A DNA stretch of 53,164 nucleotides from a virus. Shown here piece by piece: positions 1 through 6,889 of this stretch (the stretch's first letter is position 1; the number at the start of each line of letters is the position of its first letter). The DNA is taken from the IMG/VR virus record IMGVR_UViG_3300048582_000047, positions 1 through 53,164 of that record; one strand, written 5' to 3'. The translations under genes were made by a program, and so were the position numbers. The notes beneath the pieces were generated by a model. That model did not search any database. It was not told the origin of the DNA and was given only the letters and a program-made list of their open reading frames with translations.

Positions 1-480
1 ACCACCGCACCCCGAATCACCCCGTCATAATCCCAAGGGGCCCCATCACATCCTGGTTGTGTTGTCAAGGGGAAAGCGCATAGCTGCGTGCGTATTATGT
101 GATCACATGGTATTAATGCAACAGTATATGGGATCACATGAGTCCAGATAGGACTGTTGCACCAGGGTAACACAACATTAGAAACTTGCGCTAAGGTGTT
201 ATTTTACTTGACAAATTAGAAATAGGCGAGTGATTCGGTTAGCAATAACTGGCTATCTATACACTGTCAACATGGGGTATCTGGACTCATATAGTCTAGC
301 TGGACAACAGACTAACACCATTGAATCTCAAGGCTATTGCACCATAGCCCTACAGAGCCAGAGAGGGCCACCAGATGGCCACTAGCATAGGCCAGGCTAC
401 CCCCATACCCTGTAAACGTAGACCCTATCTATTGCCCCTCTTTTGATACATAGTCCCATATCGCACCATATACGATAGGG
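1..480. other. non-coding control region, copy A
   Basis: No convincing gene. The region is homologous to about 52397-52900 with many substitutions and indels. Conserved parts include a 12-base inverted pair (138-149 and 279-290), a block containing TTGACA (208-213) that continues through about 255, and a hairpin GGCTAT-TGCACC-ATAGCC near 332-349. It lies downstream of leftward genes on the circular map, so it could carry promoters for the leftward genes that end at 48.5-52.2 kb, or an operator or origin. No good -10 sits at the right distance from TTGACA on the plus strand, so I do not call a promoter here. Confidence 0.6.
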
Positions 481-506
481 AAAAGAAAAGGACGCCTAAG
501 CGTCCT
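481..506 (-). terminator. rho-independent terminator after 531-704
   Basis: Stem AGGACGC (489-495), loop CTAA, stem GCGTCCT (500-506). Read on the minus strand the hairpin is followed by TTTCTTTT (488-481). It stands about 25 bases after the stop codon of the leftward small gene. The copy at 52910-52926 has a changed stem that still pairs perfectly, which supports a real structure. Confidence 0.8.
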
Positions 507-530
507 AATCAGTAGATCAAGCTGGAAAGG

Positions 531-704
531 CTATTGCCCTAGTGTATCCAAGGCGGATACCTCACACGTCACGCCATTGCCTTCAGTCATGCCCAGCGAC
601 AGGCTATCGGCAATCTCGACACAATCGCCCCAAGACTCATAGGCGGCAATCTCTATTGGCAAGCCTTGAACGGGGTAGAATACCAGAATCCATACTTTGA
701 GCAT
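531..704 (-). CDS. small two-cysteine protein, copy A
   Basis: A 57-residue protein beginning MLKVWILVF, with two cysteines (GDC near residue 32 and TCE near 47). I chose ATG at 704 because AAGGA lies 8 bases upstream; a longer TTG start at 776 would overlap the preceding gene completely and has no comparable ribosome site. The layout, a hydrophobic opening strand then an aromatic/Cys segment and a second Cys, resembles short beta-rich proteins common in alphaproteobacterial phages, and loosely the product of 26394-26579. Function unknown. A 57-residue variant lies at 52951-53124. Confidence 0.75.
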   Translation of the reverse strand: MLKVWILVFYPVQGLPIEIAAYESWGDCVEIADSLSLGMTEGNGVTCEVSALDTLGQ

Positions 705-744
705 CTCAGAGTCCTTTCCAGTAAGAGGCAACACAGACAGACAC
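618..744. repeat. 127-bp exact direct repeat, internal copy
   Basis: Identical base for base to 53038-53164, the last 127 bases of the window. Position 617 (c) differs from 53037 (g), so the identity starts abruptly. It covers the start and upstream region of the small gene ending at 531 and the 3' end of the next gene. The length equals a common de Bruijn k-mer size, which points to an assembly-graph junction: the end of the window probably joins here to close a circle of 52,420 bp. Confidence 0.9.
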
Positions 745-852
745 AAGCAAAGCCAGACCGACAACGATAGCGCCAATCGTAACGCTATCAGGCGCAGTTA
801 GCGCAGTATCTACAAGGCAAGCTACGTTATCCCAAGCGCAGACAGTTTTCAT
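706..852 (-). CDS. small single-pass membrane protein
   Basis: A 48-residue ORF (MKTVCAWDNVAC...) with one clear membrane segment (about residues 26-43, rich in Ile, Val, Leu and Ala) and a short basic tail ending WKGL. The ATG at 852 has GAAGGGA about 8 bases upstream. The stop TGA lies one base before the ATG of the downstream gene, and the AAGGA of that gene lies inside this one, so they are probably translationally coupled. The spacing and ribosome sites make it likely to be real. Function unknown; a membrane-active or superinfection role would be a guess. Confidence 0.65.
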   Translation of the reverse strand: MKTVCAWDNVACLVDTALTAPDSVTIGAIVVGLALLVSVCVASYWKGL

Positions 853-929
853 GATTCATTCCCTTCAAGGTTAAAGCCGTTTATCAATGGCGCTAGATCA
901 CTAGAACCTAGCGCCACAGGAAACAGCCT

Positions 930-1277
930 TTAGGGTGCAAGCTGAACGGGATCAACCTTAGCCTTGCGACCACGCGGGCCAGGGATAGGACGCGGAGTCA
1001 CGCTGGCATTGCCTTCGTAGTAGAAGGCTTTGTCGCCATTGCGTTCAGCGTAGGTGACTGCCTGTGTTTGTGCGGCGATGTAGTCAACAGCACGTCCGGC
1101 CCATTGCGTAACAGTTCCATCCGCCATAATCACGGCGAAGGCGAACATGGGCAAACTGGACTCTTGGGCTTTCTTGGCCTTATCGGCTTCCCGTGCTTTC
1201 GCCAGCAAAGCTGCAAGTTCAGCGACAGACAGAGTCGAAATGTCCAGAGCGGAGGCGGTATCTTGAGTCTTAGTCAT
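930..1277 (-). CDS. hypothetical protein, basic C-terminus
   Basis: A 115-residue protein. Residues 10-38 form an Ala/Lys/Glu-rich helix (LSVAELAALLAKAREADKA), followed by a compact region with several aromatics (AFYYEG) and a basic GPRGRKAK tail near the C-terminus. The helix plus basic tail recalls small nucleoid-associated proteins, but the middle does not match H-NS, so I give no function. ATG at 1277 is preceded by AAGGA. It is the second gene upstream of the small membrane gene in a leftward accessory operon. Confidence 0.7.
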   Translation of the reverse strand: MTKTQDTASALDISTLSVAELAALLAKAREADKAKKAQESSLPMFAFAVIMADGTVTQWAGRAVDYIAAQTQAVTYAERNGDKAFYYEGNASVTPRPIPGPRGRKAKVDPVQLAP

Positions 1278-1312
1278 TGTCTTGATTCCTTGTGTTAGGG
1301 GCTAGTCATTCT

Positions 1313-1344
1313 GACTGCCTATAGACAGCCGAAGGCTAGTCAGT
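1313..1344. repeat. dispersed intergenic hairpin repeat
   Basis: Contains GCCTATAGACAGCC, loop GAA, GGCT, then AGTC pairing with the outer GACT. Close relatives lie in other leftward intergenic regions: 52829-52855 (same TATAGACAGCC followed by TTGC and GGCTAGTC) and, more diverged, 50469-50497. It could be an mRNA-stabilising or processing hairpin, or a small mobile repeat. Confidence 0.5.
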
Positions 1345-1386
1345 TGGGTTGATTCGTCTTAGTAGGATCACCCTACAGGAAAGGAC

Positions 1387-1602
1387 TCATACAGTCAACA
1401 GGGAAAACTTAGTCCAAACCTGTTGACCTTTGTTCTTTAGCGTAGGGTCAAAGCCTTCGGCCAGGTTGACAATGACAACAGGGAATCCCCCCTTTTCCAT
1501 ATCAGCTTGATAGGACTCCGCTTGTGCCAGGGTCATCATGGGACCGATATAGCGCCGATTGCCATAAGCGCCGATAACTGCCAGGCGATACGTTTTAACC
1601 AT
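1387..1602 (-). CDS. hypothetical protein
   Basis: A 71-residue protein (MVKTYRLAVIGAYGNRRY...) with alternating beta-like hydrophobic stretches and an amphipathic helix around TLAQAESYQADMEKGG. There are no cysteines or membrane segments. The ATG at 1602 has AAAGAGAG upstream. It resembles the short modifier-type proteins that crowd phage early regions, but I do not recognise a family. Confidence 0.7.
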   Translation of the reverse strand: MVKTYRLAVIGAYGNRRYIGPMMTLAQAESYQADMEKGGFPVVIVNLAEGFDPTLKNKGQQVWTKFSLLTV

Positions 1603-1635
1603 TGTTCTACTCTCTTTCTGTTGTGTTAGGTTGAT

Positions 1636-3093
1636 TTAGATGCAAGCCAATTCAGGCGTTATGTCTAGCAATTCCAGGAAATCGGGCAGTCTTTCCGGTT
1701 CCCCTTGGGCGTTAATCTGGTAGTTATCGCGCAGCGTCCTTTCTTTTGTTGTGACAAAGGCAAGATAGGGAGTCGGACTCCTTTCTTCCATCTTAATCCA
1801 TTGCAGAGTCGTTGTCGTTTTCACTTGATAAGCTATGTCAGCCTTTTCTTTAGCCTCAATAGCCTCTTTAAATTCATCGGAGTCTTCGTGATAGTATTCC
1901 CCTTCAAAATAAGTTACGTCACAATGACTCTGGTGATAGTAATCCCCATTGTAATAAACACACTCAGACTCAAGCTGATACTCGCAATCTACATCAAGGA
2001 TATATCCATTTCTGTCCAAGTATCTTTCTGTTGCAATATCACCGTTTCCAGTTGTATAAGCTTCATCCTGTCGGATATATGAGTCCATCAATTCGGAATA
2101 AATATAGTCGTTTGACAAGCAACATTGACAAACACAATTCCCAGAATCCACTTGGGTCAATTCTTCGGAAGTATACCCCTCACAAAACTCGCAATAGTTT
2201 TGTGGTTCAACATAAATAAAGCCTTCAGTTGAACGGCAGCGAATGTTACCGTCGCCTAGTATGAAATAATCCCCAATATCTTCGCAAAATTCGCAATCGT
2301 CCAAGTAGGGCATAAGATACCCTCCGGGGTGGTCAATCTTTCTGATTTTAGCGCCATCAATTCCTTTACTTGTGAATCCTTTTTCTCTAAGGTAATTCAC
2401 AAGTAACTCTGTTGCAGTATCATCCGCTGTATAAATATCAGAAAATCTTTTCTTATCGGGGTATGTAAGGACTCTAGCGCCGATAGTGTCTTTTCCTACC
2501 TGTTTAGCATATACAATTTCAATATCGCCCGCAGCATATACAATTGCCGGATGCTGGGTTGGCTTAGGGAAGTAATACCCTCTCATGCAAGATGAATCCA
2601 GTCTTTTGACGTAGCAATCAAATCCAAAACTGGAAAAGGATGGACTCCTTTTTGGCGTATGTTGTTCCTGATAAGCGAAGCGGAAAGACTCTTCATCCTT
2701 CCCCGTATGCAATTCAAACTCAACAGGTAGGAATTCTGCCTTCAGCTCAGACACACAAGACTCAATTCTGGCATCCGTCATCCAAGGAAAGATTTTCTTG
2801 AGGTATTTACCAGCTTTCATGGTTTGGGGTCGATTGCGATAAATATCAAGAATCGAAGTAAATCCCGTAATCATTCCGTCTTTATAATTTGGACGCAAAG
2901 CGTTACTAAGGGAATCAAAGACCTCAGTTGTAAAATCAGCTAATTCTACGTTATAAGGTCCAAATTGTTTTATATTGTTGTCAATTACGAAGTAGTAAAA
3001 GTCACGGCTAGCCATATAGCAATCCGATTCGGATTTAGAAAACACAAGAGCTTTATTTGCCGCTTTAATATGCTCAGGGATTTGAGACTCCAT
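1636..3093 (-). CDS. SCM-motif phage protein with cysteine-rich C-terminal region
   Basis: A 485-residue protein, the first gene of the leftward accessory arm. Residues about 110-270 are clearly related to the product of 8506-9408: both carry SCMRG/SCMRY, then HPAIVYAAGD/HPSVVYASGD, then an ARV segment, a (S/R)D/NIYTA-like motif and a MPYLD/CPYID motif. This resembles a widespread uncharacterised phage family with SCM...RA...RIY motifs. After that core it adds a cysteine-rich tail with several CxxC pairs (CEFCED, CEFCEG, CVCQCC) and tandem acidic YYNGDYYH/YFEGEYYH repeats, probably zinc-binding. GGAG lies about 9 bases before the ATG at 3093. Function unknown. Confidence 0.8.
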   Translation of the reverse strand: MESQIPEHIKAANKALVFSKSESDCYMASRDFYYFVIDNNIKQFGPYNVELADFTTEVFDSLSNALRPNYKDGMITGFTSILDIYRNRPQTMKAGKYLKKIFPWMTDARIESCVSELKAEFLPVEFELHTGKDEESFRFAYQEQHTPKRSPSFSSFGFDCYVKRLDSSCMRGYYFPKPTQHPAIVYAAGDIEIVYAKQVGKDTIGARVLTYPDKKRFSDIYTADDTATELLVNYLREKGFTSKGIDGAKIRKIDHPGGYLMPYLDDCEFCEDIGDYFILGDGNIRCRSTEGFIYVEPQNYCEFCEGYTSEELTQVDSGNCVCQCCLSNDYIYSELMDSYIRQDEAYTTGNGDIATERYLDRNGYILDVDCEYQLESECVYYNGDYYHQSHCDVTYFEGEYYHEDSDEFKEAIEAKEKADIAYQVKTTTTLQWIKMEERSPTPYLAFVTTKERTLRDNYQINAQGEPERLPDFLELLDITPELACI

Positions 3094-3841
3094 AGCGCCG
3101 ACTCCATGCTAGGGCGATTCGTTACCCATACATAAGGCACACAAGCTGGACACTCTGGCAAGTGTGATAAGTCTGCAACCTTTCCAGGATTTCTACAGAT
3201 CAATCAAGATTCCCTATTGACATTTGCAAGTGCCAGGTTCACGCGCATGTGTGATTCCTTTGGAGTCAGCTTGACGCTGTGTCAGCTAGTGACCCATCAC
3301 GAATTGTTACAGGGCTTGCATGTTCCAGGATTTGCGCTTATATTGATTCGTATGAACCCGGCGTGACCGGGCAGGGGTCGCTTCTCGACTCGCAAAAAAC
3401 AACGAGAATGGGCAAGTGCGAATCAGTCCACTTCGGTCCTAATTTACTGTTTTTCACTTAGTCAACCGATTCTTTATACTGTTTCACTCAAATCACAATC
3501 GGGTGAAGTAACAAAACTTTATACGCCTATGTTTTAGGCGCTAGTAACGCAATGTTACAATAACCAAAACAGTCTGAAATAATGTGACGCTGCATTGCGG
3601 CACAAGACACAATATCTAGTGTGTTATCCTAGCGAATCACATACGAAAAACCCGATTTGCCCGCCAACCTGTCAAGCAGATTTGTTCTGTATCAGAGTGA
3701 CCGAAAGCGCCTAACCGCTTGCTAGGGCCGTTCCAGCTTGTCTAAAGGCCATGTGTCTTAATTATCACACAAATGTTGCTCCAGGGTCACACCTGCTGCG
3801 GTGCGGCATAAAAACGCACGGTCAAAAGCTTTTACAGGCAA
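3094..3841. other. divergent intergenic control region
   Basis: About 990 bases (to 4083) separate the two divergently read arms. I find no supportable gene: the plus ORF at 3279 has no ribosome site. Visible elements include a hairpin CGCCT-ATGTTTT-AGGCG near 3523-3539 without a T tract, and several AT-rich stretches. On the circular map it is the only point from which transcription diverges, so it is the best candidate for early promoters and a replication origin. Confidence 0.6.
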
Positions 3842-3951
3842 TTACCCCACGAGGGAAATGAGCACCCCCACGAGGGAAATGTTCGCCTGCTGCCCCGCGC
3901 TATAGTTACCCCACCGAGGGGAATGAGCAGGGCCATAGGGGAAATGTTCGT
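3842..3951. repeat. iteron-like repeat array, four copies
   Basis: Four copies of a CCACGAGGGAAATG-like motif, with cores starting at 3851, 3872, 3916 and about 3937. Within each pair the cores are 21 bases apart, two helical turns. They alternate in what follows the core: AGCA, TTCG, AGCA, TTCG. So a two-motif unit of about 45 bases has been duplicated. Spacing and conservation fit a protein-binding array (replication iterons or an operator) just upstream of the rightward promoter. Confidence 0.65.
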
Positions 3952-4022
3952 CAAACTGAAACACTATGTTTCCATGTGTGTGATTGTGATAAAATTACAA
4001 CAGTTTCTCTTGTCGATTGTGT

Positions 4023-4051
4023 TTGACGAATCACCTGTGACCGTGTATACA
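4023..4051 (+). promoter_or_regulatory. sigma70-like promoter of rightward arm
   Basis: TTGACG (4023-4028), a spacer of exactly 17 bases, then TATACA (4046-4051). It lies 33 bases before the ATG of the first rightward gene and just downstream of the iteron-like array, so the array may regulate it. No other promoter this good lies in the region. Confidence 0.65.
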
Positions 4052-4083
4052 GAATACAACGAAACGCAAAAGGAATTACGCAA

Positions 4084-4284
4084 ATGCCTAAGTATTCTAA
4101 GCAGACTTACGAAATGGTTGCTGCAAGCATCTACTCTACCTTTCTGTCCGCAGAAAGCTTTGGACACCCAACTACAATCAAACACCTAGAAAACCTATCA
4201 GAAGATTTGTCAAGCAAGTTTGCAGACAATAATCCCAACTTTAAGCGTGATTTGTTTATGAAAGCTTGTGGTTTTATTGGGTAG
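4084..4284 (+). CDS. hypothetical early protein
   Basis: First gene of the rightward arm, 66 residues (MPKYSKQTYEMVAASIYSTF...), predicted mostly helical. AGGA lies 9 bases before the ATG. The pattern of a helix, a loop with HPTTIKHL, and a second helix with DNNPNFKRDLFMKACG is common in small phage proteins of unknown role. As first product of a strong promoter it may act early against the host, but nothing in the sequence says how. Confidence 0.75.
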   Translation: MPKYSKQTYEMVAASIYSTFLSAESFGHPTTIKHLENLSEDLSSKFADNNPNFKRDLFMKACGFIG

Positions 4285-4359
4285 TCAGAAAAAAGACAAA
4301 GCCAAGTTTTTGTAGGAATTTTTGTCAGTTACAACTCGTCAGAAAAAAGTCAAACCAAA
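4283..4359. repeat. pair of short direct repeats
   Basis: GTCAGAAAAAAGACAAAGCC at about 4283 recurs as GTCAGAAAAAAGTCAAACC at about 4338. They fill the 115-base gap between the first two rightward genes. A GGGGTCCCA motif follows at 4361-4369 and recurs at 4616 and 5740. Role unknown; operator or RNA element possible. Confidence 0.5.
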
Positions 4360-4398
4360 AGGGGTCCCATTTCGAGGGACGAGAAAGGGTTTACCACA

Positions 4399-4665
4399 GT
4401 GATCGAACAAACAATCCTGTTGTCTAGTGCATGGAAAGACTGGTTGGAAATCCGTCCACACTTTTCCTTGCGCTTTGGTCAATACTTCATCAATCAACAC
4501 ACGGAAGGATACACTAACGCAAGCGTCTTCTATGAAACTGACCCTGAAAAAGCTTATACAGAACTTCTGTGGGAAATTTGTTCAGGTCAACTCGACGGAA
4601 AACTTGTTGACACGAGGGGTCCCACAGGGTATAGTAGTGAAACGAATCAAACAGGAGGCGCATAA
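4399..4665 (+). CDS. hypothetical protein
   Basis: An 88-residue protein with GTG start at 4399 and AAAGGG about 9 bases upstream. It has several tryptophans and aromatics (SSAWKDWLEIRPHFSLRFGQ) and a helical DPEKAYTELLWEICSG region. The C-terminus looks disordered. No family recognised. It is followed after about 35 bases by the peptidase-like gene. Confidence 0.65.
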   Translation: MIEQTILLSSAWKDWLEIRPHFSLRFGQYFINQHTEGYTNASVFYETDPEKAYTELLWEICSGQLDGKLVDTRGPTGYSSETNQTGGA

Positions 4666-4699
4666 ACGCAAATCCACAAGAAATATAAGGAGAACTAAT

Positions 4700-5695
4700 A
4701 TGGCTGGCCGTAATTACGATCTTGCTGAAATGTTGACTTATAAGCGGCCAGATGGTTCCAAGTATCAGACTAAATTCTGCAATCGCTATCTTCGCCCCGT
4801 TATGGGTGAACCTGACCTTTTTGGTAACTATGTCAAGATCATAGGCCACAAACCTAATGTAGCCTTCATGGCTCACCACGACACAGTTCATAAGGATTCA
4901 GGTAAGCAGATTGTTGTCCGTGAAGGTAATTTCTACAAAGCACACCACACGTCTAACTGCCTAGGTGCTGACTGCACTACTGGCGTCTATATCATTCTCA
5001 AAATGATCGAGGCTAAAGTTCCAGGTGTTTATGTTGTTCACGGTGCAGAAGAAATTGGTTGTATTGGTGCTGCTGGTATGGTTGCATCTAATCCTGACTG
5101 GATTTCTCATGTAGATTTTGCCATCAGCTTTGACCGTAAAGGTTATGACTCAATTATCACTCACCAGTTGAGTGAGCGCACTTGCTCTGAGGATTTTGCA
5201 GACAGTCTTGCAAATATTCTTGACATGGATTACAAAGCAGACGCTAGTGGTGTTTACACTGACTCTAATGAGTATCGTTCTGTTATTGCAGAGTGCACTA
5301 ATCTTTCTGTTGGTTACTTTTGCCAGCACACCAAAGCAGAGACGCAAGACATCAACTTTGTCGAAATGCTGATTGACCAACTTATCAAAGCTGACTGGTC
5401 TTCTCTTGTTGTCGCTCGTGATCCGTCTGTTACTGAGAAAACCTATAGTAGTCGTAACTGGTGGCATGACAAGTGGGATTACGAGGATAACTCCAAATCT
5501 TACTACAGCGGTCCTAAAGAAGTTCACCGTATGATTGATCCAGAACACAAAGATATGGAGGATATGGTAGACCTTATCAAGAACAATCCAGTAGAGATTG
5601 CTAGGTTGCTCAAAGATATTGGTTACGATGCTTACGACCTTGTTGACGAAGTGTATAACTATAAGAGGAATCCTGACGATGAAGCCGGTTTCTGA
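4700..5695 (+). CDS. M20/M28/M42-type zinc peptidase-like protein
   Basis: A 331-residue protein; ATG at 4700 has AAGGAG upstream. It carries the ordered ligand pattern of co-catalytic zinc exopeptidases: HHDTVH (H59/H60, D61), GADCTTG (D91), HGAEEIG (E117/E118, base and ligand), SFDRKG (D145) and CQHTKAE (H210). All metal ligands seem present, so it is probably catalytically active as an aminopeptidase or amidohydrolase. The last 110 residues are acidic and lack a recognised domain. Known families of this fold trim peptides or deacylate small molecules; the substrate here is unknown. It sits among early genes, not virion or lysis genes, so an intracellular role on host peptides or a defence signal is inference. 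Confidence 0.75.
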   Translation: MAGRNYDLAEMLTYKRPDGSKYQTKFCNRYLRPVMGEPDLFGNYVKIIGHKPNVAFMAHHDTVHKDSGKQIVVREGNFYKAHHTSNCLGADCTTGVYIILKMIEAKVPGVYVVHGAEEIGCIGAAGMVASNPDWISHVDFAISFDRKGYDSIITHQLSERTCSEDFADSLANILDMDYKADASGVYTDSNEYRSVIAECTNLSVGYFCQHTKAETQDINFVEMLIDQLIKADWSSLVVARDPSVTEKTYSSRNWWHDKWDYEDNSKSYYSGPKEVHRMIDPEHKDMEDMVDLIKNNPVEIARLLKDIGYDAYDLVDEVYNYKRNPDDEAGF

Positions 5696-6056
5696 AAATT
5701 TTCGTCAGTTCCGAGGGGGGCCTAGCATCTACCGTCAGGGGGGTCCCATGTCGATTCCCCTTGACGAATCACTGATCGACATGCTAGAAGACTGTATCAA
5801 CTCAGGAGAGCAATCGATGTTCAACCCTCTGACTGTAGGCCGCAACAAGTTCACTGTCGAAGTTACCAAGCAAGACGGTAGCTTTGGCACTATTACTGGT
5901 AAACTGTTCGCTGACAACTTTACTGGTTCTGACAACGAAGTCCTGGCTTATACACTTGAACTTCTAGAGAAAGACCTTGTGCCAGTCTATACCGACAAAG
6001 GTTGGCGCTCTTTCTACCAGACTAAAGTTGTGTCGTTCAAATTCGGGGATAACTGA
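5679..6056 (+). CDS. hypothetical protein
   Basis: A 125-residue protein. I chose ATG 5679 (AGAGGA upstream, overlapping the peptidase gene by 17 bases); ATG 5748 is possible. The body has a beta-rich pattern (NPLTVGRNKFTVEVTKQDGSFGTITGKLF) and an acidic helix. The N-terminal 23 codons contain runs of G that include GGGGTCCCA, which argues that they may be leader rather than protein. Function unknown. Confidence 0.65.
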   Translation: MKPVSENFRQFRGGPSIYRQGGPMSIPLDESLIDMLEDCINSGEQSMFNPLTVGRNKFTVEVTKQDGSFGTITGKLFADNFTGSDNEVLAYTLELLEKDLVPVYTDKGWRSFYQTKVVSFKFGDN

Positions 6057-6226
6057 TGTTTCATGATGACTTTCTTATCGGCTTGGTGTTAGGTCTTGTT
6101 GTTGGTATTACAGTAATAGGTATCGTAAGTAATGCTGTGTGGCGGTCTGACTTGGTTACTCGCGGGTTGGCTATCTACTGCCCGCTTGATGGAAACTTTG
6201 CTTTTATTGGAGAATGTGACAAATGA
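6056..6226 (+). CDS. small membrane protein
   Basis: A 56-residue ORF (MFHDDFLIGLVLGLVVGITVIG...) with one membrane segment near residues 8-25 and a C-terminal cytoplasmic or periplasmic part with two cysteines (YCPLDG, GECDK). It overlaps the preceding stop (TGATG) and the next start (ATGA), which fits a real gene in a translationally coupled operon. Function unknown. Confidence 0.65.
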   Translation: MFHDDFLIGLVLGLVVGITVIGIVSNAVWRSDLVTRGLAIYCPLDGNFAFIGECDK

Positions 6227-6417
6227 TCGAAGTAGGTAAAAGCTACAAAACCCTTGAGGGTAATTTCACTTGTATTGCTGTTGATGATGAATTTGCTTAT
6301 ATGCAAAGTGAGAAAGGTCTTACGGCTTATGCTTGGTATCTTGACGGAACTGCTCGCAGCCTTCCTAGTGAATATAACTTGTTTAAGCAAACTGTATTTG
6401 TAGAGGTAGATAAATGA
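6223..6417 (+). CDS. hypothetical protein
   Basis: A 64-residue protein (MIEVGKSYKTLEGNFTCIAV...). The opening resembles small SH3-like beta barrels seen in phage proteins (VGKSYKTLEGN, then alternating strands). It overlaps both neighbours by four bases. No function assigned. Confidence 0.65.
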   Translation: MIEVGKSYKTLEGNFTCIAVDDEFAYMQSEKGLTAYAWYLDGTARSLPSEYNLFKQTVFVEVDK

Positions 6418-6650
6418 CTGTGGATATTACCCTTGAAAACGTGGCGCGGATGGCAAAAAGCCTTCGTGATCCTTTCTGCCACAATGAAGAACTGTGCGAC
6501 GAAGCCGCCGACATGCTGCCTGTGCTGACGGCGCGTCAGATCATCGAACGCCGGTTGGGCCGGTCGCTTGGACCCATTGAAACCATGCCCCGCGACGAGC
6601 GCGACGCGCTGCGGAAGCTGGGGCTGCAACTTGTGAAGGTGAGGGGATGA
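6414..6650 (+). CDS. small protein of GC-rich cassette
   Basis: A 78-residue protein. Its N-terminal ENVARMAKSL resembles ENVARMLDGV at the start of the product of 6886-7368, so the two may share a short N-terminal module. From here to about 7360 the DNA becomes clearly GC-rich with host-like codon use, unlike the AT-rich genes on both sides. The C-terminal half is Arg-rich and helical (ARQIIERRLGRSL). It is probably a recent acquisition from a Rhodobacterales prophage or host genome. Confidence 0.65.
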   Translation: MTVDITLENVARMAKSLRDPFCHNEELCDEAADMLPVLTARQIIERRLGRSLGPIETMPRDERDALRKLGLQLVKVRG

Positions 6651-6889
6651 CTAACTTTCGCTTTAAGCGCGTTATGCGCTACGACGAAATCCAGGGCCAC
6701 TATCGACTTTTCCGCGTAATGTGGGAGACCGGCACTGTGGGAGAAGGCGCTGGACACAGCAATATGGTTTCAGTCGCGTTTCAGCCCACTCTTTTCCAAT
6801 ACAATAGGTTGTCCGCGTTTTCGTGGCGTTTGGTTTTTTGCGGCATCCGCATCCACCGCAAGCGCAGCTTTGTGGGGATTTTTGCATGA
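6647..6889 (+). CDS. prophage-type small protein
   Basis: An 80-residue protein that starts in a four-base overlap. The final third (VSVAFQPTLFQYNRLSAF... ending SFVGIFA) matches the style of short proteins frequent in Rhodobacterales prophages, which usually begin a conserved VSVALRP segment and end GGIFA. Function of that family is unknown. Base composition is intermediate between the cassette and the phage backbone. Confidence 0.6.
   Translation: MTNFRFKRVMRYDEIQGHYRLFRVMWETGTVGEGAGHSNMVSVAFQPTLFQYNRLSAFSWRLVFCGIRIHRKRSFVGIFA

Noticed and set aside
1-744. Direct terminal repeat of the phage genome
   Set aside because: Only 127 bases are identical and they match an internal site, not the first bases; the remainder is diverged.
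531-776. Longer TTG-started version of the small two-cysteine gene
   Set aside because: Would overlap the 706-852 gene; ATG 704 has AAGGA at good spacing, and copy B supports it.
3279-3461. Plus-strand ORF of 60 codons in the control region
   Set aside because: No ribosome site and composition like non-coding DNA.
3523-3539. Hairpin CGCCT-ATGTTTT-AGGCG as terminator
   Set aside because: No T tract on either side.
5150-5548. Minus-strand ORF of 132 codons
   Set aside because: Antisense to the zinc-peptidase-like gene, whose motifs are in order.
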